Source: Apus apus
Taxonomy: Eukaryota > Chordata > Aves > Apodiformes > Apodidae
Assembly (NCBI RefSeq): GCF_020740795.1
Contig: NC_067305.1
Location: 2,418,001 to 2,482,000, forward strand
Direction: 5' to 3'
DNA length: 64,000 nucleotides
The notes below the pieces were generated by a model. It was not told the origin of the DNA. It saw only the letters and a list, made by a program, of their open reading frames with translations, and did not search any database. Position 1 is the first letter of the stretch; each line of letters opens with the position of its first letter. Positions 46,214-57,976 of this stretch are shown piece by piece. A program made the position numbers and the translations under genes.

Positions 46214-47621
46214 ACGGGTTTGGAGAAGGAGGGAGCTGTGACCTTGCCACAGATTTCAGCTGGGCACATGTCAGAGTACTCACCAAAACGTTTTCACCTG
46301 CCTGGAGCTCTTAGGTCTGAGATCCCCAGGAGCACAGGACCAGTCCTCAGCTCCCTGAAGATCAAAACTCAGGGGCCACTTCACTGCCCCAGTTGCCAGG
46401 GCCACAATGACATGGCAGCACAACGAGTGCACACGTCAAACCAACACCACACAATCAACTAGCCAGGAAACAGAGAGCAACACTGCAGCCAGAGGAAACT
46501 GCCAGACAAATCCCCAGGAGTGAGAAAGGGTCAACAGCAAAAACAATATTGTCCTCTAGAGGTTTGTGTTTCTGTGAAAAATGTCAGGGCAGGAATCACA
46601 AGGGTGAGGTTGGGTCCTTGCTTGCACGTGGACAGATGCTTTGGAGTTACTCAAGCAAAAAAAAAAAAATCCTGAGGCCTAATAAGATTTTCACAACATT
46701 TGCTGTTTTCCAGTGCCCCCAAGAAATTTAGCCTGCCACAAGCCACCCTACAGCAAAGTTCAAATCTAGAGTGATAAAAAATGCACCGTACCCAGATGTT
46801 TCAGAAAGACTAAAATCTTGTATGCTGTGTGAGGCAGCAGGGGCATTTGCCACATGCAGAAACAGGAGATTCCAACCTCCTGGTGGGCTCTAAGTGCTCA
46901 CTTCTTGGTCTGGGGGAGCCCAAGAAATGTCCTTTTCACAGGCTTTTTTAATCAACAGAACAGTTCTTTACTGTCTCACTCTCTTCATATCAAAAGCAAT
47001 GCTGGCTACCAATTATTTTCAGTATTATACAGGGAAGAGATTTAAAAACAGTGATCCACTTCAACATGTCCACACCTCATAGAGAAAGTCATTCTGGAGA
47101 GTGGCTAATTGAATGTTTCAGCTCCCCTGACATGACAGGACCAGCATCCTTCATCCCAAGCTTCCTTTTCTCCCTTCCCACTGGGCTGGATGCAGCAAAC
47201 TGCACTTTCCCATTTTACACTGCTCTCTAGACTCACAATATACTTCATTTTGCATGTTGCATCAATAAATACAAGGAAAATGTAGATATTAGTGCCGTAA
47301 AAGCCATAAAGACTGGAGGTGCAAAACCTGCTCTCAGCCATTACCTTTCCACAGGTAACTTCCTCCACTCCAGGTCCCACTGCTGCAGAGCAAATGGTTT
47401 TACTGGGAATTTAAAAAACTGCACAGAATTGGGTTGCTCTCCCTGCAGCTGCAGTTTTGATCTCATCCTACTGCCTCCAAGACTCCTGTCCCTCTATTTA
47501 TTTATGGACCTGAATTCCCTCTTCAGATGCCATTTGGCTTGGTCAGTTTGAAGTGGTTCAGAAGCATTTGGAGTCTTCCTAAAAACAGTTTCCTTTTTTT
47601 CTGTTTAGTCCAAATTATTTG

Positions 47622-47700
47622 CCAGGTGTCCCTGCCCATGCAGGGGGTTGGATCTAGATGATTTTTAAGGCCCCTTCCAACCCAAACCATTCTATGATTC
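47622..47700 (+). mobile_element. CR1 LINE 3' end, short
   Basis: Last 80 bases of the common CR1 subfamily: CCAGGTGTCCCTGCCCATGC to CCATTCTATGATTC. Confidence 0.92.
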
Positions 47701-48432
47701 AATGAACTCTTAGGAAAAAAAAAACAGTTTTAGGGTCACTAAGATGTTGGTTTTTTGAACATATTCCCTTGCACAAAATGGATTCAGTCGTAATCTGTGA
47801 GATCTAAGAATAACCAAGGGCTCAATGCCAAATGCTCAAGCCCAATGAGATTTTGCAAATTCGACTTTTAAGGGGGAAAAAAAAAAAACCCAAACCACAA
47901 CATTTTTTCATTTCTCAGCTAAATAAGCACATGCCCCTGGCATTGAAAGTCAGTGAATGTTGTAGGTCCTCCCACGGTCTTCATTTATTTATTTAATGAC
48001 ATAACTTCTCAGAGAATTTCTTTAAACAATCTGCACGAGAGTTTTTTTAGCATGTGTTTGATGCTAGTTTACAGTTACTACCTGTCTGTTACCAACAAGA
48101 TTCTGTAGCTGGATTCTGCATTTTATGTTGCTTATATAAATAACCAAGAGATGATGAACAGCAGATTGAGGTTTGGCAGGTTTGCAGCATCCAGATACTC
48201 ATCTCTGTCACACAGACCCATCAGCTTTTTCAACAAACATACAGCATTTCATTAACTTCTAGTGAATATCTACAATCTTGACACTGAGGTAGAAGGGGAA
48301 ACTTGGTTAATTCCACAGAATTCAGGATGGCAGTTTCATTTTCTTTTCATATCAGCTTTTCTCTCTCGAGTTTTTTCTGGTGTATATTTCTGGTGATGGC
48401 TTTAAATATACAAAGAATATTGGACTTAACAT

Positions 48433-48840
48433 ACAATCATAGAATGGCTTGGGTTGGAAGGGACCCTAGAGATCCTCTAGTCTCACCCCCCTGCATGGGC
48501 AGGGACACCTCCCACCAGCCCAGGCTGCTCCAAGCCCCATCCAACCTGCCCTTCAACACTGCCAGGGATGGGGCAGCCACAGCTTCCCTGGGCAACCTGG
48601 GCCAGGCTCTCACCACCCTCACACTCCAGAATTCCCTCCTCATGTCTCACCTCAATCTCCCTCTTCCAGTTTTCATCCATCCCCCCTTGTCCTCTCCCTC
48701 CCTGCCCTTGTCCCAAGCCCCTCCCCAGCTTTCCTGGAGCCCCTTCAGGCCCTGGAAGGTGCTCTCAGGTCTCCCTGGAGCCTTCTCTTCTCCAGGCTGA
48801 ACACCCCAACTCTCCCAGCCTGGCTCCAGAGCAGAGCTCA
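48433..48840 (-). mobile_element. CR1 LINE 3' fragment
   Basis: Reverse-orientation common-subfamily copy from AATCATAGAATGGCTTGGGT to CCCAGCCTGGCTCCAGAGCA. Confidence 0.95.
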
Positions 48841-50930
48841 GAGCATCTGCATGAGAAGGAAGAAGAGAAAAAGCAAAGAAAGGCCATTGCTACCACAGAG
48901 ACCTGAAAGAGCTTGAATGTACCATGACTTTTGTGTGGCAAGGGATGCACGTTGTGCCTGAGGAGTCGAATACTTCAAGGCAGCAGGACCTGTGTACAGG
49001 TGTAATTCCCAAGGCCTATTGACAACACATTCCCTATTCTCCTGGTATTGGTAACAACATTGAGGAGAAGCTCTGGGGATACCTTTGCCAGCAGGGGAGG
49101 AAATGCTGTGTTTTGGAGCTCACTGAAAGCCAGTGGGAAAAGGGGCTTCAAGGCACAGCCTTTGGTTTTGTGCTGCCAGACCCTGCAGTTGTGTTCAGCC
49201 CTGGCTGCAGATTTCCCTGCCACTTTTAAGTGCTTCTAACACCAAGGACTCCCTCTGAAGTAGAGGTTGGTGAATCCTCTTAAGTCCATGACTGTGTCAT
49301 TTACCACTCTCCTCAATTAACAGAATTAAAATATTTAACTTGTTCATCACTGTAAAATTGTTTTCCTGAAGCAAAACAAAGGCAGTGAATCTTGAGCAGA
49401 AAAAAGATTCAATACACTTTCCCTTCAAATAAAAAATGTCATGTCTGTTGTCAGCTTTAAAATTCAAAACAAGAACTATGCCACCACCAGCTTCAGAAAC
49501 AACACAAAATAACTTTACAGCTTCCTCCAGGTACAAAAAAATATGCATCATCTGCCTCCTAGAAATCCTGAGTGCCTTCAGAATAGTTTTCTCTCTCTCT
49601 CAAACTTGCTGCAGAAGGGGAAGTCGGAGAGGGAGAGGGGGAAATGACAGCAACCCCTCCCCATCTTTGAAATGAGATGCAAAAGGGTTTTCAAACCAAG
49701 AGAGGAAAAGGCTTGTCCCCAGAAGCCTTGTGAATTGAAGAAACCACATTACAAGCTGAGCAATGATAGAAATAAACAAACTGTCCTACATGGTGTTAAT
49801 AATTTTTAAACAGTTTTCAGTGCCTGAAAGGGCAGATACATCAATGTCTTCTCCAGACAGAGCAAGCAAAAGGAAAAGCCAGTAACACTTTCAAATGTTG
49901 TGTTTGCACACAGACTTTGACGTAAAGGATGAGCTTTTCCCAAGAGGTTTGCATCTAGGGACTTCAACAGTGTATAAAACTGGCCAGAAGTGTCATAGGA
50001 GAAATTTAGACCAGGAAAGGAGAGGATGAGGAGGCAGGGAGATGGAAGCAAAAGGTTTGAAGCACATCCAGACCAGCTGGAACAGAACAGGTTGTGCTTC
50101 CAGGGCAAGCTCACTAGCTCAGGAAATTCAGCACAGAGTTTGCCATGGTTTAAACATGAATTTGAGCAACCACAGGGACCCATGCAGGGTCCTCCGTGAC
50201 AGGAGTTGTTCCTGGCCAGGACAATCCATCGCTCCATACTACACACTGGAAAGGCCAACTGCTTTTCCTGGCCTCCTCATCTCCACAAGCAAAACTTTGG
50301 GCAGAGACATGGAAAGGGCTCCATCCACTGAGAGGTGGGTCCTTCTGCCAGGGTGGGAGCCATGGCAGAAGGTCCTCTTCAAGGAAGCCACCTTTTGACT
50401 GTGGCTTCTCCACAGAGATGGTGCCAACCATCATTCAGGGCTGCAAATCCAGCACCTTTCCATTACTATGTTATTGCCAAGCTCTGCTGCTGTGCTGGCT
50501 GCCACAGACACCAGGTGATGCTCCAGGAACAACAGAAATCTGCCCAAATCAGGGCATAAATCCTTCCTTAGCCTCACAACTACATGCAAGTTCATGAACG
50601 CTGGTGTTTCTGATGAGGAGATTGAACCAAAAATAAGTACATAGGAAAGAACAGGCAAAAAATAATATGCCCAACTTCCAAAATTAGTCAAATATAGTAG
50701 AAGCACAGAAAAAAAAAATCTACATATACAACCAGCTCCATCAGTCCCCCTGAGGATGGGAAAAAAAATTGGGGAGGATATGGTGAGGGTGTGAACATTC
50801 ATGTGTGTGCACATACAGGTGTCAGGGTGTTGGCAGGTGTGGCAGGGGAGTGTTGCATGTCAGATGGTTAGAGAGAGAGAGGAATTCAGGGATAGGTGGG
50901 GAGAAGCACAGAGTGCACAGGGATAACATA
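48841..50930. other. Intergenic, nothing recognised
   Basis: Single-copy DNA without a supportable exon, RNA gene or repeat. Open frames around 49806-50597 are short and lack domain signatures. Confidence 0.5.
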
Positions 50931-51132
50931 GAGAGGAGAGAGAAAGAAAGGAAGGAAAGAAAGGGAAAAGGGGAAAAAAAAAAGGAGAAGAAAAAGAAGA
51001 GATTAAAAAAAAATTTAAAGGGAAAAAATATTTCAAGCAGGAAAAAAAAAAGATGTTCAGATCTTTTGAAAGATTTAAAAGGATAAAGATTTTTTTTTAA
51101 AGTTAAAAAAAAAAAAAAGAGATGAACAAAAA
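50931..51132 (+). repeat. Purine-rich simple-sequence tract
   Basis: About 200 bases almost entirely A and G (GAAAGAAAGGAAGG, then A-rich) with several A-runs. Confidence 0.9.
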
Positions 51133-51714
51133 AAAAAAAAGCCAGCAGTTCTCATACCCCAAGTAACCAACTCCCTCTCACTAACCTGTACTCAAGAGCC
51201 ACCCGAGCGAGGCGAGAGGGAGACGCTGAACTTCTGCCACCTCCTACTCAGCCCTGCACTGAAAAACATGTCAGTGGGCCAGTGAGGGCTTTTTTTTTTT
51301 TCCCCCCCCCACTTTTTTTTTTATTGTGTTACGTACGCAGGTCTCGGGGAAGCAGGAGTCATGTCATGATTACGTGAGAGGCAGTGACCGAGCAGGTGGC
51401 ATCCCCGGGGGGTGGGGAGCAGGAGGCTCCCACCACTGCTGCGTTTGAGCTTCCCCTTAGCATTTACACCTCAAAAAAAAAAAAGCACGTCAGCCCCGTC
51501 AGCCAAGGGGGTGGCCTCCCTGCAAAGCCTGAAGTTTAAAAAGCTGTTGCAGGTGTTGTTGAGTCACTCAGAACGCCGGGCGAGGTGGGAACAGCAGCGC
51601 CAGGCAGTGAGGGTGGCACCGGGAGCCCCACCGTGGGGTGGGGGGCACCAGTGTAGCAGCAGGGTGAGGAAGAGGAGGGCTGGATGGGTGCAGCCAGATA
51701 CATCTCACTTCACA

Positions 51715-52115
51715 TAGAATCATGAAGGTTAGAAGGGACCTTCAAGATCATCCAGCTCCAACCCCCCTGCCATGAGCAGGGAACCCTCCCACCAGACCAG
51801 GCTGCACAAAACCTCCTCCAACCTGGCCTTAAAAACCCCCAGGGATGGGGCATCAACAACCTCCCTGGGCAGCCCATCCTAGTTTCTCACCACCCTTAGA
51901 GTGAAGAATTTCTTCCTAATATCTCACCTAAATCTCCTCTCTTTCAGTTTAAAACCATCCCCCCCCTTGTCCTATCACTGCCTTCTCTGAAGAAAAGCCC
52001 CTCCCCAGCTTTCCTGCAGGCCGCTTTCCAGGGCTGGAAGGTGCTCTGAGGTCTCCCCGGAGCCTTTTCTACTCTAGGCTGAGCACTTCTCTAACCTGTC
52101 TCCAGAGCAGAGGCA
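51715..52115 (-). mobile_element. CR1 LINE 3' fragment (intermediate subfamily)
   Basis: Reverse CR1 with CATAGAATCATGAAGGTTAG at the tail side, AAGAATTTCTTCCTAATATC in the middle and CTGTCTCCAGAGCAGAGGCA at the truncation. Diverged from the common subfamily. Confidence 0.93.
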
Positions 52116-52269
52116 GAGCCAGCCAGCACGGCACAAATGAACGGGTCTGCATCCCCTCTGCCTCCCTGCCCTGCCTCCTGCCCCGCGCCCACCCTCGTCC
52201 CTTCCTCCTCCTCTCCCACCCTCCGGGATTTGCCCACCGGGGACAAGGAGCCCGGAGCAGGCTCAGGTC

Positions 52270-52916
52270 TGTCAATGAGCAGGCTCACACAGATCCCACA
52301 GCCAAGCAGTTTATTTACACTCTGGCAAGAATGGGTGACCTAAACAAGCAGGCACACCCACAGTCAGGTGAATAACAGTTTATATTCCCTATTCCCAAAG
52401 CTCCCTCCCCTGTTTCCCCCCTGGCTGGGCACTCCAGGGTTTACAGCCCATCTGATGCTTCTAATGACCCTATAAGTTTCCTGCCCCTGTTCACACATTC
52501 CATTCTAGCAGGTCACTTTGTACCTTTCAAGGTCTCATTCTGACCATTCCTGCCCCCGTGGCTGCCTTCCCAGTCCCCATCATGACCCGCACCCGCTGGT
52601 GTCCTCCTGCCCCGGGGAGCAGGGCAGAAGGGGCTGTGTTGGGTCTGGTCTTGGCATCAATCCTGCTCCGTCTGGGGACCCCCCGGGTGGAGCCCAGTTC
52701 AGTCCCTCGGTTGCTTGGACTGTAAAACCCCCCCAGGGGTCACTGGAACCTGCAGAGATCTCCCTTCTCTTCAACAATTATATCCCTAACATGAGGGTAT
52801 AGATAGAAAAACCCCAACAATATCCTTCTAACACTAGGATGTGAAAACAACACTAAACCCAACACTCTGCTGCTGACACTAGGATGCACAAACACCACCA
52901 CATTGCATTTCTAACA
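52270..52916 (-). mobile_element. Solitary ERV LTR, copy A
   Basis: About 645 bases. Read on the - strand it starts TGTTAGAAATGCAATGTGG, carries three or four imperfect units with CTAGTGTTAGAA near its start, a TATA-like ATATAAAC, then AATAAA about 80 bases on followed by a GT-rich stretch, and ends near ATTGACA. TG...CA ends and the promoter-then-poly(A) order fit a retroviral LTR. It matches copy B (inverted) almost throughout. No gag, pol or env is adjacent, so it is a solo LTR or fragment. Confidence 0.75.
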
Positions 52917-53141
52917 AAATGATCTCTACCTACTGGTGCCATCCTGCTCCTAGGAGCAAGATAGAAGTGGTTTTGTTCAGTCTTATCTTGGGCCAGAAAT
53001 CCTTCCCCATGTTCAGATCCCCCAGATGGAGCCCAATTCAGTCCCTCAGTTTCTTGGGCCGTAAACCACTCCTGGTGTCCTTGGAATGTGCAGATATCTC
53101 ACTTACCTCAAACAAACTATATATTCCTAACACTAGAGTGT

Positions 53142-53164
53142 GTGTATATATATATATATATATA
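53142..53164 (+). repeat. (TA)n dinucleotide repeat
   Basis: GTGTGTATATATATATATATATATA run at the boundary between the LTR-like part and the CR1 3' tail. Confidence 0.9.
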
Positions 53165-53825
53165 AAATCATAGAATCATAGGGGTTGGAAGGGACCAACC
53201 CCCTGCCAGAGCAGGGTCACCCAGAGCACATCACACAAGAACGCATCCAGGTGGGTTTGAATGTCTCCAGTGAAGGAGACTCCACAGCCTCTCTGGGCAG
53301 CCTGGCCCAGGGCTCTGTCACCCTCACAGTAAAAAAAATTTTTTCTGATGTTCACCTTAAACCTCCTATGCTCCAATTTGTTTCCATTACTCCTTGTCCT
53401 ATCACTGGTCATCACTGAAAAAAGCTGAACTCCATCTTCTTGACACTCACCCTTTACGTATTTGTAAACACTGATGAGGTCACCCCTCAGTCTCCTTTTC
53501 TCCAAACTAAAGAGCCCCAGCTCCCTCAGCCTTTCCTCATCAGGGAGATGTTCCACTCCCTCCAGCATCTCTGTGGCTCTGCCCTGGACTCTTTCCAGCA
53601 GTTCCCTGTTCTTCCTGAACTGGGGGGCCCAGAACTGGACACAATACTCCAGATGGGGCCTCACCAAGGCAGAATAGAGGGGGAGGAGAACCTCTCTTGA
53701 CCTACTAACCATCCCCTTTCTAATGCACTCCAGGATGCCATTGGCCTTCTTAGCCACAAGGGCACATTGCTGGCTCATGGTCATCCTCCTGTCCACCAGG
53801 ACCCCCAGGTCCCTTTCACCTACAC
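53165..53825 (-). mobile_element. CR1 LINE 3' fragment with open ORF2 C-terminal frame
   Basis: About 660 bases in reverse orientation, inserted in LTR-like copy C. The frame 53176-53832 is open for 218 codons and encodes the end of CR1 ORF2 protein ([72 protein letters not shown]). Lack of stops across the fragment indicates modest age or low divergence. It lacks the endonuclease and reverse-transcriptase core, so it cannot move itself. Confidence 0.95.
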
Positions 53826-54402
53826 TATACATGAACCAAACCCAGCACTATGTTTCTAACACTAGAAAATCAACAACATCAACACTACATTTCATTTCTA
53901 CCAGCGCGGAGCCCTCAGAGGAGCCACCTTCAACCTCCTGAGGCAGCCTCTGTGGAGGCAACGGCTGCCAGACCTGGTGACCCAGCCACCCCAGCCTGAT
54001 CTCCTGTCAGGAATGAGGGCTGGGATTTGCCTTTAAATCCCCAGAGGCTGATAAAAGCACCTGTGCCGGGGCCTCCTGCTGCTGGTGTGATGAATGACTC
54101 GTTCCCAAGTGGGATCTTTATCCAAATTAGTAATTTATGAAGCGAACAGAAGCAAACAAACAGTGCTGGGCGTGCCGGGACTCTCTGCTCCACCAAGACG
54201 TGCCCCAAACAGTTCCAGCTCTCAGGTTTTATCTTTTTGACTCATACATATGCATTACTCTTTCGAGAAAAGGGTCGGCTTATGTTAATTATTTCCCAGA
54301 ATCTGCTTTATAACATCCTCATGGTTAACAACAAAGCCGGTCTATGCTAAAAAAATAACTTTAAGATGTTTGCCCAGTGTCTGCTGCACAACACAAACAT
54401 CA

Positions 54403-54745
54403 CATGCAATGCAGGCAGAAGATCCACAACACAAACATCACATGCAATGCAGGCAGAAGATCCACAATACAAGAGCAACATGCAATGCAGGCAGAAGATC
54501 CACAACACAAACATCACATGCAATGCAGGCAGAAGATCCACAATACAAGAGCAACATGCAATGCAGGCAGAAGGTCCACAACACAAACATGACATGCAAT
54601 GCAGGCAGAAGATCCACAACACAAACATCACATGCAATGCAGGCAGAAGATCCACAACACAAACATCACATGCAATGCAGGCAGAAGATCCACAATACAA
54701 GAGCAACATGCAATGCAGGCAGGAGATACAAATTTTGTTGCACTA
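54403..54745 (+). repeat. 38-bp minisatellite, nine units
   Basis: CATGCAATGCAGGCAGAAGA recurs at exactly 38-base spacing (54403, 54441, 54479, 54517, 54555, 54593, 54631, 54669, 54707). Two unit types differ in the spacer, ACAACACAAACATCA and ACAATACAAGAGCAA, and alternate in part. Several reading frames on both strands stay open through it because no unit phase contains a stop. Confidence 0.97.
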
Positions 54746-54789
54746 TACAAAAAAAAACCAGGCAGCACAAGCAAAGATACTACACACAA

Positions 54790-54872
54790 AGAATTATTCT
54801 TCATTCTATGACTCTAACATTGTTCCACAAAGGATTATTCTTCACCCTGTGACTCTAACGTTGTTCCATATT
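54790..54872 (+). repeat. 42-bp tandem pair
   Basis: Two imperfect units with ATTATTCTTCAYYCTRTGAC and CTCTAACRTTGTTCCA in succession. Confidence 0.85.
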
Positions 54873-54962
54873 GACAGGAAGCAGGTGAACACGTCTCACA
54901 CCAGCACCTGTTGGGCTCACCCAGGTGCTGCCTGCCCTGCCAGCCCAGGGGACGGGGCTCCT

Positions 54963-55050
54963 CACTGAGGTGGCTGCACCTTGAGGTAGGTGAAAAGTTT
55001 TCATGTGCTGTTTTTAGAAGGCATTGGGAGTATTTGTGGCACTGTTCCCT
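54963..55050 (+). repeat. Direct repeat flanking LTR copy B, left
   Basis: CTGAGGTGGCTGCACCTTGA to TTGGGAGTATTTGTGGCACT. Recurs with visible divergence at 55720-55808, on the other side of LTR copy B. Confidence 0.85.
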
Positions 55051-55052
55051 CA

Positions 55053-55718
55053 CAGAAATGTTAGAAATGCAATGTGGTGGTGTTTTTTGCATCCTAGTGT
55101 CAGCAGCAGAGTGTTGGGTTTAGTGTTGTTTTCACATCCTAGTGTTAGAAGGATATTGTTGGGGTTTTTCTATCTATACCCTCGTGTCAGGGATATAATT
55201 GTTGAAGAGAAGGGAGATCTCTGCAGGTTCCAGTGACCCCTGGGGGGGTTTTACGGTCCCAGCAACCGAGGGACTGAACTGGGCTCCACCCGGGGGGTCC
55301 CCAGACGGAGCAGGATTGATACCAAGACCAGACCCAACACAGCCCCTTGTGCCCTGCTCCCCGGGGCAGGAGGACACCAGCGGGTGCAGATCGTGGTGGG
55401 GACTGGGAAGGCAGCCACGGGGGCAGGAAAGGTCAGAATTAGACCTTAAAAGGTACAAAGTGACCTGCTAGAATGGAATGTGTGAGCAGGGGCAGGAAAC
55501 TTATGGGCTAATTAGAAGCATCAGATGGGCTGTAAACCCTGGAGTGCCCAGGCAGGGGGGAAACAGGTGAAGGAACTTTGGGAATAGGGAATATAAACTG
55601 TTATTCACCTGACTGTGGGTGTGCCTGCTTGTTTAGGTCACCCGTTCTTGCCAGAGTGTAAATAACCTGAAGGATCCGTTTGGGCCTGTTCCTTGGCACC
55701 ACAAACGCTTCTCACATC
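55053..55718 (+). mobile_element. Solitary ERV LTR, copy B (inverted relative to copy A)
   Basis: Starts TGTTAGAAATGCAATGTGG, has repeated CTAGTGTYAGMA units, ATATAAAC, and ends ...CTTCTCACA. At the place of the poly(A) signal in copy A it reads AATAAC, so this signal is broken. The last 50 bases differ from copy A. No retroviral gene adjoins it. Confidence 0.75.
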
Positions 55719-55719
55719 G

Positions 55720-55808
55720 CTGAGGTGGCTGCACCCTCAAGGTATGTGAAATGTTTGAATGTACCATTTTTAGAATACGTTGGGAGTATTTGTGGCACTC
55801 TTGCCTCA
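55720..55808 (+). repeat. Direct repeat flanking LTR copy B, right
   Basis: CTGAGGTGGCTGCACCCTCA to TTGGGAGTATTTGTGGCACT, the partner of 54963-55050. Much longer than a retroviral target-site duplication. Confidence 0.85.
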
Positions 55809-55876
55809 TAGAAGAACAAGTTGGCACGACGCGAAGCTGAGGAGGTGTCTGGATTGTGGGGTGTGATGGGAGGGGA

Positions 55877-55975
55877 AGGCTGCCCGGCTCCCTGCCCGGC
55901 TCCCTGCCCGGCTCCCTGCCCGGCTCCCTGCCCTGCTCCCTGCCCGGCTCCCTGCCCTGCTCCCTGCCCGGGTCT
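55877..55975 (+). repeat. 12-bp tandem repeat (CCCTGCCCGGCT)
   Basis: About eight units of a 12-base motif, some with CCCTGCCCTGCT instead. Confidence 0.95.
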
Positions 55976-57976
55976 GGGGGCTGGCAGCAGGATGAGGTGT
56001 CCCTGCTCCCTGCCTGGACAGGCACAGGGATGACAGTATGGCTCAGACAGCTTGAGGGAACAGGCTTTTGTCACCAGGGGAAAGTAGAGCCCTGATTGTG
56101 ACACTTACTGATGCCTCTTGTGCCTCATCTGTGATGTGGGAGATGTTACGTACTTACATGCCGTGTTAAATCCTCCAAAAGCTGATCTGTAGGACTTAGA
56201 AATGGTTACCCCTCCAAATGGTGGGATGAAACTTCCTAGGTTTTGTGCAGGAACTCTCAAATCTGTGTGGAGAATACAAGGAAAAAGAGTTCTCTGGGAG
56301 CAGCAGCAGTGTGACAGATGTGTGTACCCGTGGGCAATGCTGGAGACTTGCTCTGTCACACGGGACGGGGTGTTGGTTCCTCATGGCTCTCCTTCACACC
56401 ACTGCTTTTTGATATGTTTCATGACTGATGAGTGAAGTGCTAAATATATATAGTAACACTGTGCTGAAGACAGCCACAGTTAATTAATTGATTCTAACAA
56501 AATACATTCTTCCTCTGAATTCTCCAGCGCAGCAGATCACAGCATCCTTCACTTTTTCTGCTGCTGTTTTAAGCAGGTGCTATATCTTGTGCCCTACAAC
56601 TCGCAGGTTTACTCATGGGTGGTAGTTCAGAATGAACCAGCTTCTTCCCTTGGTGAGGAAATCCAGATACAAACAGGCAATAGTTTGCTTTGGGTCAGAA
56701 CTCACCCTGCAACACGTGTCACAAAATAGGTGGTCACGGGTCTGAGGCTGGAGGCCAGTCAGTGCTATCCCTCTATAGATTTAAATTCTAGATGGATAAA
56801 GTGATCAATTCCAGATCATGGTTGAGATGGCAGATTTTGTGGTGCACACACGGTACGTGCTGCCTGTGCCTTGGCAGCACCAGGATCATATTTGTGCTTC
56901 TGGGTTCTGACGTTAGTACAGTGATGAAACTGTTGATACAGGCATGAGACCTGGCGGGCATGCCCTGAGGACAGACAAACAGGGAAGCAGCTCTGCTAAG
57001 GAGTCGGTGCAGTCCAGAAAAGCAGCAAGCACCTTTGTGGTCTGCTGCCCCATTACCTGTTTGTGAAGCCTGCCAGGAGCCTGTGCCACCTGGTGGACAC
57101 CAAAGAGGAAACACTGAGCCGCTCTGGAGCGAAATGATTGTTTGCTGAGGGCACAAATACTGGCCTGAGCCCCAGGTGTCCAACCCAGCCTGCTCTGATC
57201 CCTTGCAGAGGGTGAAGAGCAGTGAGGGCTGAACCTCCCAGCTGGAGGGGTACAAAGGGGGTTGGAGCCAGGCTGGTGTGAACCTTTCAAAGCTGCAGTG
57301 TGGGGAAGGTGGCCTCATATGCTGCTCAGGGTGAACTGTTCTGTAGAAAAAATTCATGTCCCTCTTCCCAGGCAAAACCACCTGGCTGTGCACAGCAGCG
57401 TGCAGTGCCTCAGCTAACCAAGCCCTCCAAGGGCAGGAAGGGACAGGAGCCTTAGCAGCAGCTCTGTGTTTTCTGATTGGGTTTAAACCATCCCACTTGC
57501 AGGGAAAATTCGTATCTGTTCCAGTTTCATCTTAACAAAGCATGTTCGTTTTTACAGAATCTTGCTTTTTAGTCAAGTGAAGTTAAAATTGCCAGAATAG
57601 AGCTTGTTTGCCTTTTAAGCCAACAGGAATTAAAATTTGCAAAAGCATTGGAGGAACCAAGGAACCCAGGTCTTAGTCTTCTGGGTGACATCTTCTAAAG
57701 TCTCTCTGGATGTTTGGCTTGATTTTATTTTTAAACTGTAAACTTTCAGCCTGAGTGCCACAGCCACTTGTATATCTGAAGTGTATCTGGAAGTTACACT
57801 TCTGTAAGTTCAATATTTAATTGTTTTTTCTTTCTGGCTCTGTCAGGATTAGTGTGAGTGAATCCTTCCCTCCAGGACAGCAAGCCTGGGAAGGGGCTGA
57901 GCTGTAGAGGTCACTCTTCTCCTTCATTGCTCCCCAAAGTGGGAATCAGGATACTATTGATCTCATTTACCTTTAG
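55976..57976. other. Intergenic, nothing recognised
   Basis: About 2 kb of single-copy DNA without a supportable gene or repeat. A GTTACGTA palindrome-like octamer lies at 56145-56152. Confidence 0.5.

Larger units (their letters stand above)
52918..53907 (-). mobile_element. Older, diverged LTR-like copy C, split by a CR1
   Basis: Part one (52918-53140) follows copy A over its central segment (CTACTGGTGCCATCCTGCTC; AGATGGAGCCCAATTCAGTC) but is clearly diverged. Part two (53828-53907) matches the LTR start region (AACCAAACCCAGCACTATG; CTACATTTCATTTCTA). The 53165-53825 CR1 lies between. Copy A abuts its left side. Confidence 0.65.

Noticed and set aside
52518..52802. 94-codon frame shared by the LTR copies (also 55174-55458, -)
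   Set aside because: It lies inside LTR sequence and is preserved only because the copies are similar; no retroviral protein signature.
54403..54745. Possible CRISPR array (regular repeats and spacers)
   Set aside because: Spacers are not unique but two recurring variants, and the host is a vertebrate; it is a minisatellite.
54366..54968. 200-codon Gln/His/Asn-rich frame
   Set aside because: Product of the 38-bp minisatellite.
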